Shown one piece after another: positions 1 to 12,900 of a DNA stretch of 64,000 nucleotides. The notes under the pieces were generated by a model that did no database searches, had not been told where the DNA came from, and worked only from the letters and a program-made list of their open reading frames with translations. The DNA is taken from positions 21,147,728 to 21,211,727 of the forward strand of contig OY987229.1 of assembly GCA_963920705.1 (NCBI GenBank), in the 5' to 3' direction. The DNA is from Odiellus spinosus (lineage: Eukaryota; Arthropoda; Arachnida; Opiliones; Phalangiidae). Position 1 is the first letter of the stretch. Every line of letters begins with the position of its first letter. A program made the position numbers and the translations under genes.

Positions 1-302
1 CCAACAGGCAAAAAAAAAAAAAAAAAATGTTCTTACCAAGCAGTCATATTTTAAGTTAAGGAACAGGTTAGCTAACACGCGATCGAATGTTTTTAAGAGG
101 CAGGGTGATACGAGAGAAGATTGATTAGAGAATTTATTGAACATTGTATAATAATTTACGAAGATACTCTGTGTGATGGTAATCTTTAATTTTTGATGTA
201 TAGTCCGACGTTACGCCATTCCGTATAACTATTCCTATTACTATTTTACTTAATCTTGTAAGAAGATTGTATGTAAAATGTCTAAGTTTCCTTGCTAAAC
301 GC
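1..302. other. Non-coding AT-rich sequence
   Basis: No supported gene is seen here. A short poly-A run lies near position 10. The stretch precedes the 31-bp minisatellite and is probably upstream intron or flank of the Ser-rich gene, whose first visible exon opens at 2078 with a splice acceptor. Confidence 0.5.
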
Positions 303-1412
303 CTCCCCCGATCGAGAAACGCGTCTCGAAGTTAATCCCCCGATCGAGAAACGCGTCTCGAAGTTAATCCCCCGATCGAGAAACGCGTCTCGAAGTTAAT
401 CCCCCGATCGAGAAACGCGTCTCGAAGTTAATCCCCCGATCGAGAAACGCGTCTCGAAGTTAATCCCCCGATCGAGAAACGCGTCTCGAAGTTACCCCCC
501 GATCGAGAAACGCGTCTCGAAGTTACCCCCCGATCGAGAAACGCGTTTCGAAGTTACCCCCCGATCGAGAAACGCGTTTCGAAGTTACCCCCCGATCGAG
601 AAACGCGTTTCGAAGTTACCCCCCGATCGAGAAACGCGTTTCGAAGTTACCCCCGATCGAGAAACGCGTTTCGAAGTTACCCCCCGATCGAGAAACGCGT
701 CTCGAAGTTACCCCCCGATGGAAAAACGCGTCTCGAAGTTACCCCCCGATGGAGAAACGCGTCTCGAAGTTACCCCCCGATGGAGAAACGCGTCTCGAAG
801 TTACCCCCCGATGGAGAAACGCGTCTCGAAGTTACCCCCCGATGGAGAAACGCGTCTCGAAGTTACCCCCCGATGGAGAAACGCGTCTCGAAGTTACCCC
901 CCGATGGAGAAACGCGTCTCGAAGTTACCCCCCGATGGAGAAACGCGTCTCGAAGTTACCCCCCCGATGGAGAAACGCGTTTCGAAGTTACCCCCCCGAT
1001 CGAGAAACGCGTTTCGAAGTTACCCCCCCGATCGAGAAACGCGTTTCGAAGTTACCCCCCCGATCGAGAAACGCGTTTCGAAGTTACCCCCCCGATCGAG
1101 AAACGCGTTTCGAAGTTACCCCCCCGATCGAGAAACGCGTTTCGAAGTTACCCCCCCGATCGAGAAACGCGTTTCGAAGTTACCCCCCGATCGAGAAACG
1201 CGTTTCGAAGTTACCCCCCCGATCGAGAAACGCGTTTCGAAGTTACCCCCCCCCCCGATCGAGAAACGCGTTTCGAAGTTACCCCCCCCGATCGAGAAAC
1301 GCGTTTCGAAGTTACCCCCCCGATCGAGAAACGCGTTTCGAAGTTACCCCCCCGATCGAGAAACGCGTTTCGAAGTTACCCCCCCGATCGAGAAACGCGT
1401 CTGCAAGTTACT
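303..1412. repeat. 31-bp palindrome-rich minisatellite
   Basis: About 36 tandem copies of a 31-33 bp unit with the core GAGAAACGCGTTTCGAAG. The unit contains three palindromes in a row: CGATCG, GAAACGCGTTTC (12 bp, perfect) and TTCGAA. Variants are grouped in blocks. The first units have ACGCGTCTCG and end GTTAAT. The middle block (about 715-970) has GATGGAG instead of GATCGAG. The last block has ACGCGTTTCG, with the C run growing from 5 to 7 or more. This block structure indicates local unit amplification. It lies upstream of the first visible exon of a plus-strand gene and is probably intronic. The 230-codon open frames across it are repeat artefacts. Confidence 0.95.
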
Positions 1413-2077
1413 TCCTCGCGAATGACGTGTCTCGAATTTGATGCGTTAGGTTTGATAAAATGACAAGCTTAATTACAATCCAGGTATGATTTAACGATCC
1501 GCCATTCACCAGTTTGCAACTCTGAGATGGTGGGCCTGAGAAACGAACATAAAATTAACAATAAATTGAATAATTGCTAAAAAATAATATTATCGTTGTC
1601 TTATCATGAATATTAATATTCTTGCGTGATATATTCGATTTTATCACGTGATTCTTGGAGAGATAAGGGGTATGTGAAATCGCAGGTGTAGCAGCTTCGG
1701 CCACGCGTTAGTCATTTCCATTTTTTCTATACATACACGTTTGTAATGGTTCTCTAATTTGCATTTTAATTAGGTTGGGTGTGTTTGGGTTTTCCTCTTT
1801 TTTTTTTTTTTTTCGAGTAGGACGCGTGTCGAGAAATGAAGATTACTATCTTTCGTTACATTACTTGACAACACCAATTCATCATATTCTCGTTTGCAGT
1901 ATTTTTACTATAACTTAAAATAATGTTTGCCCTTTTAACCTCACAAGCGACACTTTTTCATTAATTTATTTTTGGGGATTAAAACATTTTCAAGTAATTG
2001 TTCTTTAGCCACGTTGTGTTAAGCTTCGTCGTGTACGAGAATTAGTTTTAAATAGCGTTTCCGCTTGTATATTTCAG
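1413..2077 (+). other. Intron sequence upstream of exon at 2078
   Basis: No coding signal is seen. The stretch includes a T run near 1800 and ends in a good splice acceptor (TATATTTCAG, ending at 2077) before an open exon, so it is read as the 3' part of an intron of the Ser-rich gene. Confidence 0.5.
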
Positions 2078-5000
2078 GCTGAACTAAGTTTGCAAGGGGA
2101 TGACTTCGCTCGTCAGATGTGTCACATGTACGCTATCTTCGAAGAGGTGCTAATAGGAGGAACGAGCTCTGGAAAACCACAAGCAGCCCTCGCGCAACCC
2201 CTAAGCCAAAATCCTACTCCGGCATTAGCCAGGTCTTCCGAACCAACGAGAGCTTCGGATGAGAAATTAGAGGTGTGTATGGAGTATTTAAAACAAAGTT
2301 ATTGAATCTTAATACCGTATTACATTCGTCAACTAAAGTACTGACAAAGTTCTCATTCGAGGGGGACTGTTCTTAGTGAATTTATGTTTATTCAATTGGT
2401 CGTAAATTTCGTTCATTTTTTTTTTCGAGCAGTTTTGGGCGCAACCGTCCGCCTCTCCCGGTGGAAACGCTGGCAAGAACGCTTCCGCTTTCGGAAGTTT
2501 GCAACAACGAGCTATTTTGCCTTTGCCGCCTTTGAAACCGCTTAAGGCGAGCGACGCCGAATCTGGCTATCAAGAAGACGTACTCGCAGCCAATCAACGA
2601 CAAGTTCTTCGGGCTACCGCTCTCTACGGATCTCCCGGGGTTAGAAGGAAAAGGATGAATATCGCTCCGCCGCAAAGACCTCCCAGGAGTCGAGACCCAG
2701 GGTAAACGAAGCTCCTTCGCGATTCTTTGTCTTCAATGTATGTATTTCGCGTATTTTCGTGTCTCCAACAGGAGAAAGAAAGGCGAGGAGAAAGTACGCA
2801 ATCACCGTCGAAGTAAATCGGAACCAAATTGCAATCCTTTATTGGAAACCATAAGCGCGTTGGAGTACGACCCCGGCGATTCGGATGATTCATTCGAACC
2901 TCCACCCAGTACCGCCGTTCCGAGCTCGACGCAAGATCAAGACCGCGAATCCGTGGGCTACGCGGGCTCTAATTCGGTCGACAGCGGATACAAGAGTCTT
3001 TGCCCCACGCCGGAAATTCCCGAAAGCTCCTATTACGGCGGAGAACCTATTCTACCTCCGCCCACCGTCTGTGGTTTGACGGGGAGAAGACTTCCGCCTG
3101 TTACTCAGCGGAAAAGCCTTCACCAGGGTTCCGAGGGTGGCTCCAATAGGGCGTTAGAATCGAAATCGAATTCGGCCGCTCAAATGTCACCGAACGCGTC
3201 AAGGAGATCTCCAAACGCGGGTGGTAATTATTCCGGTTGCGCGAACGACTCCTCGAGCTCGAGTTCCAGTCCGAATCATCGGGCGATCGACCACGAGTCA
3301 AAAATGGGCTCCAAAGGCGTGGACTTCCAAAAACATCCCGCTAACGAAACGTTACCATTTCGTATGGCGACATTCAACGCTAGAAACGAGTTCTTTCAAG
3401 GCGAAAAAGAGGCGAGTCGCTTCGAGACGGGTCAAACGCGAGGATCAAGCTTATCGGACTATTACGAAACCGCTTCGGTTGGTTCTCGTAACGCGCCATT
3501 AACCGGCAGACCCGAGTACTACGACGTGGACTTAGACCATCTTATGCGTTTAAGAAGGACCTTAATCACCGCCATTCAAAAATGCGAGGCGAGTATGAAC
3601 GCTTCGATTTCGGCGCGGAAGGATAATTTGGCGGGTAACGCGACTAGCCAGTGTTCGACAACGGGGCAAATGGGCTCGAGAAGCCCGCAGATCCCGAGGG
3701 CTTCTCCCCGGCAACGTCCCAGACGAAGGTCTCGTTCGATCTCGTCCGAAATGCGTCCGAAACGAAAGGAATCGGACAATTCGGATTTTACCACGTCCGG
3801 ATCCGGTGACGGCGATTCTCCAACGTCGCGCAAGTCGGTACGATTCGATACTGATTCGTACTTTTACGCGACAAATAGTTCGAAAAACTTGTCAGTCAAA
3901 TCTCACTCGAGTCAGTATTCGGACAGCGGATGCGGTTACGTAGGCTCCAAACAAGTAGGCCAATTACTAATTAACCCGGGGGTGTTCTTTAATGTTTCGC
4001 CTATTTCAAAATGTTTACCAAGTTATATTAATTGTCCCTGATTCGTAACGCCTCTTCTGGTTCGGTGATGGCTCTTTAGTAATTATTCGTCAAATTTGCC
4101 ACGGTTAATCGATAGAGCTTAGCTTCGTAACATTATACTTCGTGATTATGTCCTGGTTGGTTTTCAGGCTGCTCGTTTCACGCGATTTGGGCCTTTTTTG
4201 CCTAGCTATCCTTTCGAGATTTTCAAAATAGTCCGTCATTATTATTTAATACGGAGTTAATTTTTATTTCAATATTTTCCCAGGGGCCGTACGTGAAAGG
4301 TTCTAAGTCAATTCTGAAAGACCCGTTGTGCGCGGGGATCAGGTCTCGTCTTTCAGAGGGTGCGACCGATAATGTAGCCTCGACGGACTCGACGTTCGAG
4401 GAAGAGATAGACGCCCTGCTATACGGCAAAGCCGAGTATTACGACCTCGAGAGTGTTAAAGAGTTTCCTTGTAGCTACGTCACCATGATCGAGGAGAAGT
4501 ATCGAAGTGGCAAATCCAGCGTAGCCAAAGTCAAGAGATTGAAAGGTTCGCCCTCGCTTATTTACCACGCGCTCCGATCGAAGCTTTTCAATTGTAGAAA
4601 TTTATCAATAATTATTTCAGAACCGAACGGCTCTATAAACGAGCAAACGTCTTTAAATCTAGACTCGGGAGGATATAACGGTAGCCAAGTCTTTCAGGGT
4701 ACGCGTCAAACTGTACAAGCTCAAGTTCACTCGCCAGAAGAAACCAAAGCCAATTCTACGTCATCCAGGTTCGTAATAAGCTAATTACGCTCGGGTTTGT
4801 TTGATTATCTTACAATCGCGACGTTTCTTGTAGCGGAAAATCCAAAAATCGTTTTACGGAGGTTGCACGTTGTATGTTGGAAATATTGGAAGACATACAG
4901 TTTCGAAAAGTCGCCAACGTTAACTGTAGGTCTTCTAAAAGCTCGTAAGTTTAATTTCGATAGTATATAATTGATTTCGAAATCTTCGAATTGTATAAAA

Positions 5001-5815
5001 TTATAATTTGGTTAATTAGCGGCCTCAAGATGTCCGTCGATTCCAGTCAACGCGAGAACAGCGGCGGAAGCGGCATTAACGCCACTAGTTCTTCGGCGTT
5101 CAACGGCTCAATCCCTTCGGGTCGCGTTCGGGAAACCAAAATTGACACGGTGTCGTCGCCCGCTGGCGGCGGTACTTTCCCTCGAAGGTACAAAAGCAAA
5201 AACCAAAAGATGAAAACCGACCACATTCTGCTAACGGGAAATACGCGAGGGCAGGCCCTAGTGTACGCCACGGCCGCCGAGTATCACGTCTACGAGGAAA
5301 TAGTCTACGATTCCATAGCGGGTATGAGCCAATTAGATTTGTCGGCTCCTAATCCGCCTCCGTTACCGGCCAGACCTGACGGAATGTTTCGCGAACATCG
5401 ACGCGTGTCCGTGTCCGATCTTAGGCACGATACGGACTATCACGGTCATTACGATCCGGACGTTTTCGGGGCGAGATCGCAACCGCGATTAAGAGACGAC
5501 ACGGACTTCGTTTACGCCCAAGCATCCACGCGCGCGTCTTCCATTTCCGGAAGTTACTCTAGCGGAAGAAGCGGTGGCGCGGGCGCTTTCAGATCTCACA
5601 CGTACAGCGGGAACAAGCCGAAGCAACGAAGTAATCTCTATTCCTTGTTCGCCGATCAACTCGAAAGGCGAAATCTGTCTCAGTCGTTAGAAAGAGAACG
5701 GAGGTGTACGAACGTCAAGGACTCGGATATTGATCCAACTGCCATTATCGAGGACGATTACGGTTTTCGTAAAAGACGCCTCTACCCGAGCTCCGATAGA
5801 AAACTTTCCAATTAA
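2078..5815 (+). CDS. Ser-rich low-complexity protein, 3' part of multi-exon gene
   Basis: Seven exons join without a phase error: 2078-2272, 2433-2701, 2772-3954, 4284-4545, 4621-4768, 4834-4944 and 5020-5815 (stop). All introns are GT-AG and 65-329 bp long, and the joined frame is 987 codons. The first visible exon opens at an acceptor in phase 0, so the N terminus lies upstream of the window. The first exon looks folded (residues QGDDFARQMCHMYAIFEEVL). The rest is rich in Ser, Arg, Asp and Pro and largely disordered, with runs of serine near 3245 and a PPPLPARP SH3-ligand-like motif near 5360. Tyrosine-bearing EYYD motifs recur (EYYDVDLDH, EYYDLESV). This looks like a cytoplasmic scaffold or signalling adaptor. 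I do not recognise the family, so the role is inference only. The second donor (GTGTGT, 2273) is the weakest splice call. Confidence 0.8.
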
Positions 5816-8500
5816 CGCGCGACAACGATATAGTGCCGTTATAACCAGAGGAAATTGTTTCTACAATCCAAATTACGTACGGCCTTACGAGTACTTTTAT
5901 TAACGTATATTTATAGTACGGCTTCCTTCTTACGAACCAAATGAAACAAATTCGTAGGAAGGCTGCCTCTGATCATCAGTAATGGCCGACAATGACGTGA
6001 CTCGCGAATTTCCTCTTTGCAAACGACCCTCGCGCTAATTTAATTCACTCTAGATGTCTGAAGCGTTTTCCAATCTCAAGTTGGAATCATTTTAGTCAGT
6101 TTTCGCAGTAACGTTTCGATAATATTCTTCTGAATGTGGGTTTAGATGACATTTATATATATATAAATTATCTTTGAATTGTTTTATATATATACAAATA
6201 CAAATATATCAAGTATATTATACTAAACAACGCGAAAAAAATCAAAGTACCACGTACCGTTTGATGGTAATTGTTTCAAAATTTATAGACGTACGAAAAA
6301 TCTTTACCGGGCTTTGCCAAAAATTATCTTTAAACTCGAAGACTTTCCTTCCTCGATATATAATAAGCATCTACAACGCTAAACTGACTTTAAAGGTTGA
6401 CAAGATAGTTTAGGAGTTAAAGGGCAAGTAAAGCGGGGTATGGAGTTCCCGGCCTGTTTTCAGATATCTAGGAAATAATTTGGTTGGTCACGTAACAAGT
6501 TTACAAAGCCTCTTGGGTGCAGAAATGAAAGCTAATCAATGGCCTATTTTTAGACACCCCTCATCCACGCTTTATCTACCATTTAAACTGACATCCTCGT
6601 GCCAAAACCCAAACGAGCGCCGACATCCCAATGAGTTTATGACTTCTCCATCAAAGTACAACCATGGTCCAATGAGAGACGAGTTACTCGCGGACCCAAA
6701 CCTTAGTTAAAAATATTAAATATTCTTGGACACAGACAATATACAGAAGAACTCGAACGGTTAACCTTTGTAGCTCTGCGCTATGACGTCAAAGGTAACC
6801 AGTCATTTCAAGCGCCAGAAACAGAACATAGCCAGTTTAGTTTAACTCGCATCCAGGAGTCCCTGAACAACTTCTGTTTATTGTCTATGTTGGACGTGAT
6901 ATTCTAAGTTTGGGTTTGATCAGGGTATAAATGGAGTGGGGAAAATAATCACATGATAGGGTCACTGCTAGCTTGATTTTTTTTTGTCCCAGTTTCTCTT
7001 CTGGTAGACAAAAATTTTACAACAGTTTAAGCCCGTGTGGAACCAGGAGAGTTTAACCCTTTGTTGTTTCGAAAAAACATTCTAGATAGTTATGACGTCA
7101 TTTGAGGTGATTATATTCCACACTCGGTCTCGGACATGTAAAAAGGGATGATCCAAGATACTCCAAAGCGCAGGCGCAAAAAAAAAAAAAAAAGATACAG
7201 CATATAAAATATAGTAAAAGAAATAGAAGCTTCAGCCTTCTCTCTAAAATTATCATGAGATGAGTTTCATCGAGCTCAAACTCTGGCAACTTTACTTCCG
7301 GTAGCTCTACTATTGCAACCGAATGTCTGAGCAGCCATAGAATAGTCGATAAAAAGAGAAAAGACTAAATATAGACTCTGCTCTACTAGTCTTTGCTGTA
7401 CGAAAAATGTGACACGCCCAATCGCATGGCACTGATTTCCGGAAGTTGAATATACCCAGTTTGAATTGGGACAATTGTCGCCGAAGCTTCTATTTCTTTT
7501 ACAATATTTATTATGGATACAGTGTTTTTCTCATTGAGGTCAATCAAGGTCAATCGAAAGGCTTAGCGTCCATGGGTAACCTCGTCTGATAGGACAATAT
7601 CTGTTGATTTATTAACCGTCAGTGTGATATTATATCTTCCCCTATATCTCATTCGAATCACTTTTAGCGTTTACAATATCCCACTTAAACGAAAGTTAAT
7701 ATACGGAACCATCGAATGAGTTCTCGCCTAACGCCACATATTCAAATAATCCATTTTTACTGAAATATTCCGCGTGTAACGTAATACTTTTTCTATCGTC
7801 AAGAAATCTCGTAGACCGTGAATTTCTGGGTGCTAATTTTGTAGGTAAATGTTACTAGAGCTCTCAAATAATTCGTAGAGAAACAATTATAATTTAAAAA
7901 CGTTTGATTCGCGTAAAAACGACGAAAAATATCACGAAAAATATAAAAGTTTGCCTTATAGATTACTTTTATTGTCTATATCTTTACTTTTTTGCAAAGC
8001 GGGTTGCTCACTGCCTTATAATTCATTATATAATAAGAAAAAAATGTTAAGACTTAAAAAAAGGGATAAGATAAAAATAATTTGAAATTATAAGAAAGAT
8101 CACTGATAGCATTTTTTTCTTCGTGAATAAGATTGAAGGGAATGCTTCAGACCTCTTAAATGTGGTAATTCTCATTGAATTACAATAAGGGTAAAGCTAT
8201 TATACGTCACGGTATCATAACCATCTCATTGGCTCCGATTTTGAAATTGCCAAACTTTTCAAAAAATTTAAAAATTACGAGAACCGTTTTGACCACTTTT
8301 GAATCGTGACCTTTCTTATAATTTAAAAATATTTTTTTTTATCTTGATCTTGTTCTTTAAGTTAATCGAAAAAGTTTATCGTTAACGCGTTTGGTCGTAC
8401 TATTAATGTAAAAGTGGTTTTATTTATAAATGCCAGAGTTTATTTAAATTTTAAAGAGTATATATGGTAATGTTTTGGTCGTTTGTAGGGCCCCTTTACG
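5816..8500. other. Intergenic, no gene recognised
   Basis: AT-rich sequence after the stop of the Ser-rich gene. Short open frames (for example 6480-6710 and 7098-7289) have no recognisable motif and no splice continuity. About 7442-7502 matches 39467-39527 at roughly 80-85% by eye, so it is part of a dispersed repeat. Confidence 0.5.
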
Positions 8501-8720
8501 AATGAATTACATACAAAAGTTTATCTTAATATTATCAGCAAAAGGCCAGGTAAACGTACTAACTCATAAATTAAAAATAGACAAAAAAGTCATCACCCCT
8601 GTCGGGCTCGAGTGATTTGGACTCTTCCTCGATATTGTGAATCGGGAGAGAGGGACGGAATTTAGGCGGGCCGTGCTTCGCAATAATGTCTTCCCCCCCC
8701 CCCCCCCCCCAACTCATGAA
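8501..8720 (+). mobile_element. Fragment of dispersed inverted-repeat element
   Basis: The text ATTATCAGCAAAAGGCCAGG, then GTCATCACCCCTGTC, then ACGGAATTTAGGCGGGCC is shared with 57511-57640 and, in part, with 39528-39901 and 11700-11790. It is therefore a partial copy of a repeat family whose fullest copy is 39528-39901. It ends beside an unusual run of about 19 C at 8693-8711. Confidence 0.6.
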
Positions 8721-8897
8721 TTTCTCCAAACTCGAATCAGAAACTGCCGGTAACTTTGCTGATGGTATTTAACGAAAGATGGTTTACTATTGGTCCTTTG
8801 TTTTAGCTCGACACTATCTTTAAATAGTTGATTTATCGTTAGAGGAAATATTTCCCTTTTCCTAAAATTGAAAATTACAAAGTTCTTAAATTAAAAT

Positions 8898-9233
8898 CAG
8901 ACGCCGATGAAACCCTCCTTTGAAGTCTATTACTCCCTGGTCTTGTCTACCCCCTCTCTGTATGGGTTAGTTTCAAAAAGCGCGATTCGTACGCCTCCTA
9001 ACGGTAGATATTTTCGGAGCGGGAGTTCGTCGAACGAATATCTCTATCAGCCTTGGAGTTCGTCAAAAAAACGTCGTCGTTTGTGGAGAGAGAGAATTTC
9101 CAATTTTGCGTAGACAGGGGGTATGAAGTAAGACCCCTCTGATCTCGTAAAATTGTGAGTTTTACCCATACAGAGAGGAGCGCTAAATCGAACATTAGAG
9201 TAGTAGACTTCAAAGGAGGGTTTCCCGTTTCTG
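8898..9233 (+). mobile_element. 337-bp MITE family, copy 1
   Basis: Terminal inverted repeats of about 37 bp start CAGACGCCGATGAAACCCTC (family form CAGAAGCCGATG) and close with the complement. This is the most diverged of seven copies: its right end reads CCCGTTTCTG and no clean target duplication remains. A second internal inverted pair (CTCTCTGTATGGGT / ACCCATACAGAGAG) sits inside the termini, as in the other copies. No coding capacity. Confidence 0.9.
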
Positions 9234-9565
9234 TAAATAAAATTAAAAGGTGATGCAGGTCTTTATTTAGGGGCCCCAAATGAGGCGCGAATATGCGCTA
9301 TATTTTTACCAAAGTATATTTACTTTTGATTGTACTCGGCATTTAATTAACCAAATGTTTATTAAGCTCTGGTGCTGGCATGCACAATGTAAACTAGAAT
9401 TTATAGTCTGTATATTAAAATATTTATCAATTAGCATTGATAAAATTGTACCAAGTTCAAAATGTTATGATTTTTTTTTTTTTTTTTTTTTGTTCCATCG
9501 TGTTAACTGAAGCTTATTTTTCGCTTTGACAGATCTCTAAACTAAATTCAAAACTAGGCCCAATA

Positions 9566-9847
9566 GTCCTGGTCGATTTCCAAAACCGGAAGTCTAGAGA
9601 ACCTCGCGAAAATTTTGGCGGGGAAAACCTTTTGTCACGTGATCGTCCGCCATCTTTTTGTAGTGTGAAAATAGCTACAGACTAACCAACGCCTCCTATA
9701 CTTTATATCATATAGGAAGCGTTGGACGAACATCTTGAATTTGGTTTGTGGGAAATAAAATTAGAAATAGTCTGGCAGCCTGTTACTACAAAAAGATGGC
9801 GGCGCGGCTATGAGACAAGGGCCCATTTCCGGCAAATCGACCAGGAC
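9566..9847. mobile_element. Tc1/mariner-like MITE
   Basis: Imperfect terminal inverted repeats begin GTCCTGGTCGATTT and end AAATCGACCAGGAC, flanked on both sides by TA (9564-9565 and 9848-9849), the target typical of Tc1/mariner. The inverted homology extends inward to CCGCCATCTTTTTGTAGT and its complement. The centre holds a second palindrome around 9690-9727 (AACGCCTCCTATA / TATAGGAAGCGTT). It has no coding capacity and lies just beyond the 3' end of the DNase II gene. Confidence 0.75.
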
Positions 9848-9885
9848 TATAAGTCGGAATTACCCAACAACCAAGGTGTTAATTT

Positions 9886-9891
9886 TTTATT
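9886..9891 (-). terminator. Poly(A) signal of DNase II gene
   Basis: AATAAA on the minus strand, 39 nt downstream of the DNase II stop codon at 9930. Confidence 0.6.
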
Positions 9892-9929
9892 TCACGCACC
9901 AGTATCCAGTAATATTATTAATATAAAGT

Positions 9930-12900
9930 CTAAAATTTACATCCTTCATATTTATCAACAATAGCGAAGTAGGCTTTCCATACTTCCGGATCTTGAACGC
10001 AGACTGCTCCCCCGCCACGATTTTTTTGAGAATTCTAAGTTACGGATAAGAAAATGAAGGTAAAAAATTATTATTTTTGAAACTGAGGTTAACTGTTGTT
10101 TCGAGTAAATGTAGCGCTAAGTATTAAAACTTCTTACCATTCTATTTATATCAGCGACGCACGCCCATGACCCGAACCCGGTTTGGGTTACCGCCCATTT
10201 ACTGTGATCCACAGTTCGAGGAAAAGAGACCATCTGCGGAGTCGTTTTGCCACGGAATTTTATTTCAACTTCGTCAACGTTGTAGACGACGTACTTGTCC
10301 TTACAGTCCACGTCCAATTTTGTACCGGCGCCATTTCTCCACGTTTCGACCAGCAATGGGGATTTCAAATTAGGGGCTATCGCGTCTTCGTACAAATCTG
10401 TTCAAAGCCCAAAAATTTATGCTAAGTAGGTTGAATTGAGATTACAAGTACTAGGTAAGTTGAATCAAAAAACTTTACGGATTTCGAGTACTCGATTTAT
10501 TCGAGTAATTCTGATTATTCAAATGAGCTCTTATTATTTGTAATCGAGTAATCGAGAAAGAAAATGGGATTCTCGCTTAGCCTTCCTAATCTTCCACTAG
10601 AGCAGGGTGACTACTGAGAGTGTGAAAACCCTACATAGGAAATATACTTAATTTCTTTGCGAAATATAGGAAATTATAGGAAGAATTTTATGTAAAATAT
10701 AGGATAAAATAGGAAGAAATAAGTGTAAAATATAGGATAAAGTAAGAACCATGTTTATTATTACATCACAACTCTCACCACCGGTTTAAACATGGTATTA
10801 ATATGATCCAATTGTTTAAATAGTATGGAATTTTACAGACTATTTTAACTGGAAAATGTACAGTTAAGCTAAAATAATCTTATACAGCCACAGCTGACAG
10901 TATGATTTAGAACTTTACCCTTAACTAGAGATTTTGAGTAGAAATATAGGAGATTATAGGAATTGCCATTAAATTATAGGAGAAAATAGGAAGGAGGTGA
11001 AAATATATGAAAAAATAGGAAATATAGTGGTCACCCTGCTAGAGCTGAAAATATTTGCGATTTTGCTAGCTAGGAAACTAAAATTAATTAATTTCAAGCG
11101 TCCTTGTCAAATTAACTTCTCTTTAACAATTTATACATTGCAAGCCTAATTTATTAAAAAAAAAAAAAAAAAAAGGTTACCTTCTGCCCATTTGGAATGC
11201 TTGGCAAAAGCTAAAAACTTCTTTCCACCCGAACTTTGTATCACTTGGCTGATATTAAAAGGGGGTTTCTTCACGTAAGACGGACGATTTCCACTAAAAA
11301 ATGATCTCATCTCGGGGGTCAATGATTGCATGAATGGTTGACTATTTCTTCCATAAATTTTGGGCTTGTTGTAACGCATCAAAGTCACTGAAACATATGA
11401 GAAATTTTTATTGCAGATCAATTTCAATAGATGAAAATTACGATTTCATTACCTATTTTCGGTATGACGCTGAAGTTGATGGTAATACATAATGCTGATT
11501 GCCCATTACTTTTAGCATTATCCGGAAAATCGTATTTTCCATCTTCGGGCTTGAAAGGATATCTTGGTACGCTATGTACTAGCCAAAATCCAGTTTTACC
11601 ATCCGTTGCCAAAATACCTGGTTCGAATAATTTCATTAAATTTAAAAAGTGATTTTTTTTTGATAAGTATTACCAGACGTCTATCATTTTATTCCATAGA
11701 AGTAAACAACGCCCCATAACTTAATACTATCAGCAAAGGGCCAGGTAAAGGTACTAGCCGAAAAAGTCATAATCCCTGAGTTTAGGTGGGTTACTTAGTA
11801 ACAGTATTTTATAGATGCTTACTTTTACATTATATGGCCTAACCCTTTATTTTGCACCTGGCTGGTACAAGAATCTTAACATTGACGTCACACGTGGCCA
11901 GCGCATAAATAGCTCGTGCCACGTGTGGCAAACTCTCTTACACTTACGCCCCTGGCTGGTCGCTGACCAAGACCTTTTTCTAAGTTGGTCTCCTCACCCA
12001 CGTGGTCCTTCGGGGTCCCGCACTTTTTCGCGTTCACCGAACTTAGAATCTTCTACGCTGACTTAAATTAATATGTGCGCGTCTGTTGCGCGCGTTATCC
12101 CGCTAACTTTCAACGGAAAGTAAAAACTGTAATTATTTTAATATGCCAGCCAGGGTTTTTAAACTTTTAGTGTTTTTATTATTTTTATTTTGTTAGTAGA
12201 TAATTAAAATTATATATTAACTAGCAAAACCTTTATATTCATATTTTATATCTAATGACGACGAGCTTCATATATATTTAACTTTAATTAATACCACTAG
12301 ACATTTAACTGACCTTAACGTTTCACCCTCCCTTTAAACTTAACTAATAACTTTAACTCCCTTTAATTATAAATCTCGTCTCAACTTTTATAAAGTGATA
12401 AAGTGTTGGTATTAGTACCTTTGGTATGACCAAATGTTCCAGCCGAAGAGGATTTGTTAGGTTCTTGATCATTGTAAATAATATAAGCAATCTTCTGTAA
12501 TTGTAACGCGAATAATAAGTGGTTATCATCTTATCAATCTTATTTGAATAATTGTACTGTCACATTCAACTTGTTTGAAATTTTATCTTTAAAGGGAGAA
12601 TGCAACCTAACAATTGATTTTTAATCGATTTCAAATAGGCCTAATGCTATCTCAATTTTTCTCAATCTCAATTTTTCTCAATCTCAATTTTTCTCAATCT
12701 CAATTTTTCTCAATCTCAATTTTTCTCAATCTCAATTTTTCTCAATCTCAATTTTTCTCAATCTCAATTTTTCTCAATCTCAATTTTTCTCAATCTCAAT
12801 TTTTCTCAATCTCAATTTTTCTCAATCTCAATTTTTCTCAATCTCAATTTTTCTCAATCTCAATTTTTCTCAATCTCAATTTTTCTCAATCTCAATTTTT

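Noticed and set aside
718-1463. Three overlapping frames of EKRVSKLPP repeats
   Set aside because: The same peptide repeats in three frames of the 31-bp minisatellite, the mark of a non-coding array.
8907-9279. Short frames (for example 8907-9113, 43150-43365, 54925-55110, 60822-61037) with similar peptides
   Set aside because: They are the same stretch of the 337-bp MITE read in different copies; no start conservation and too short.
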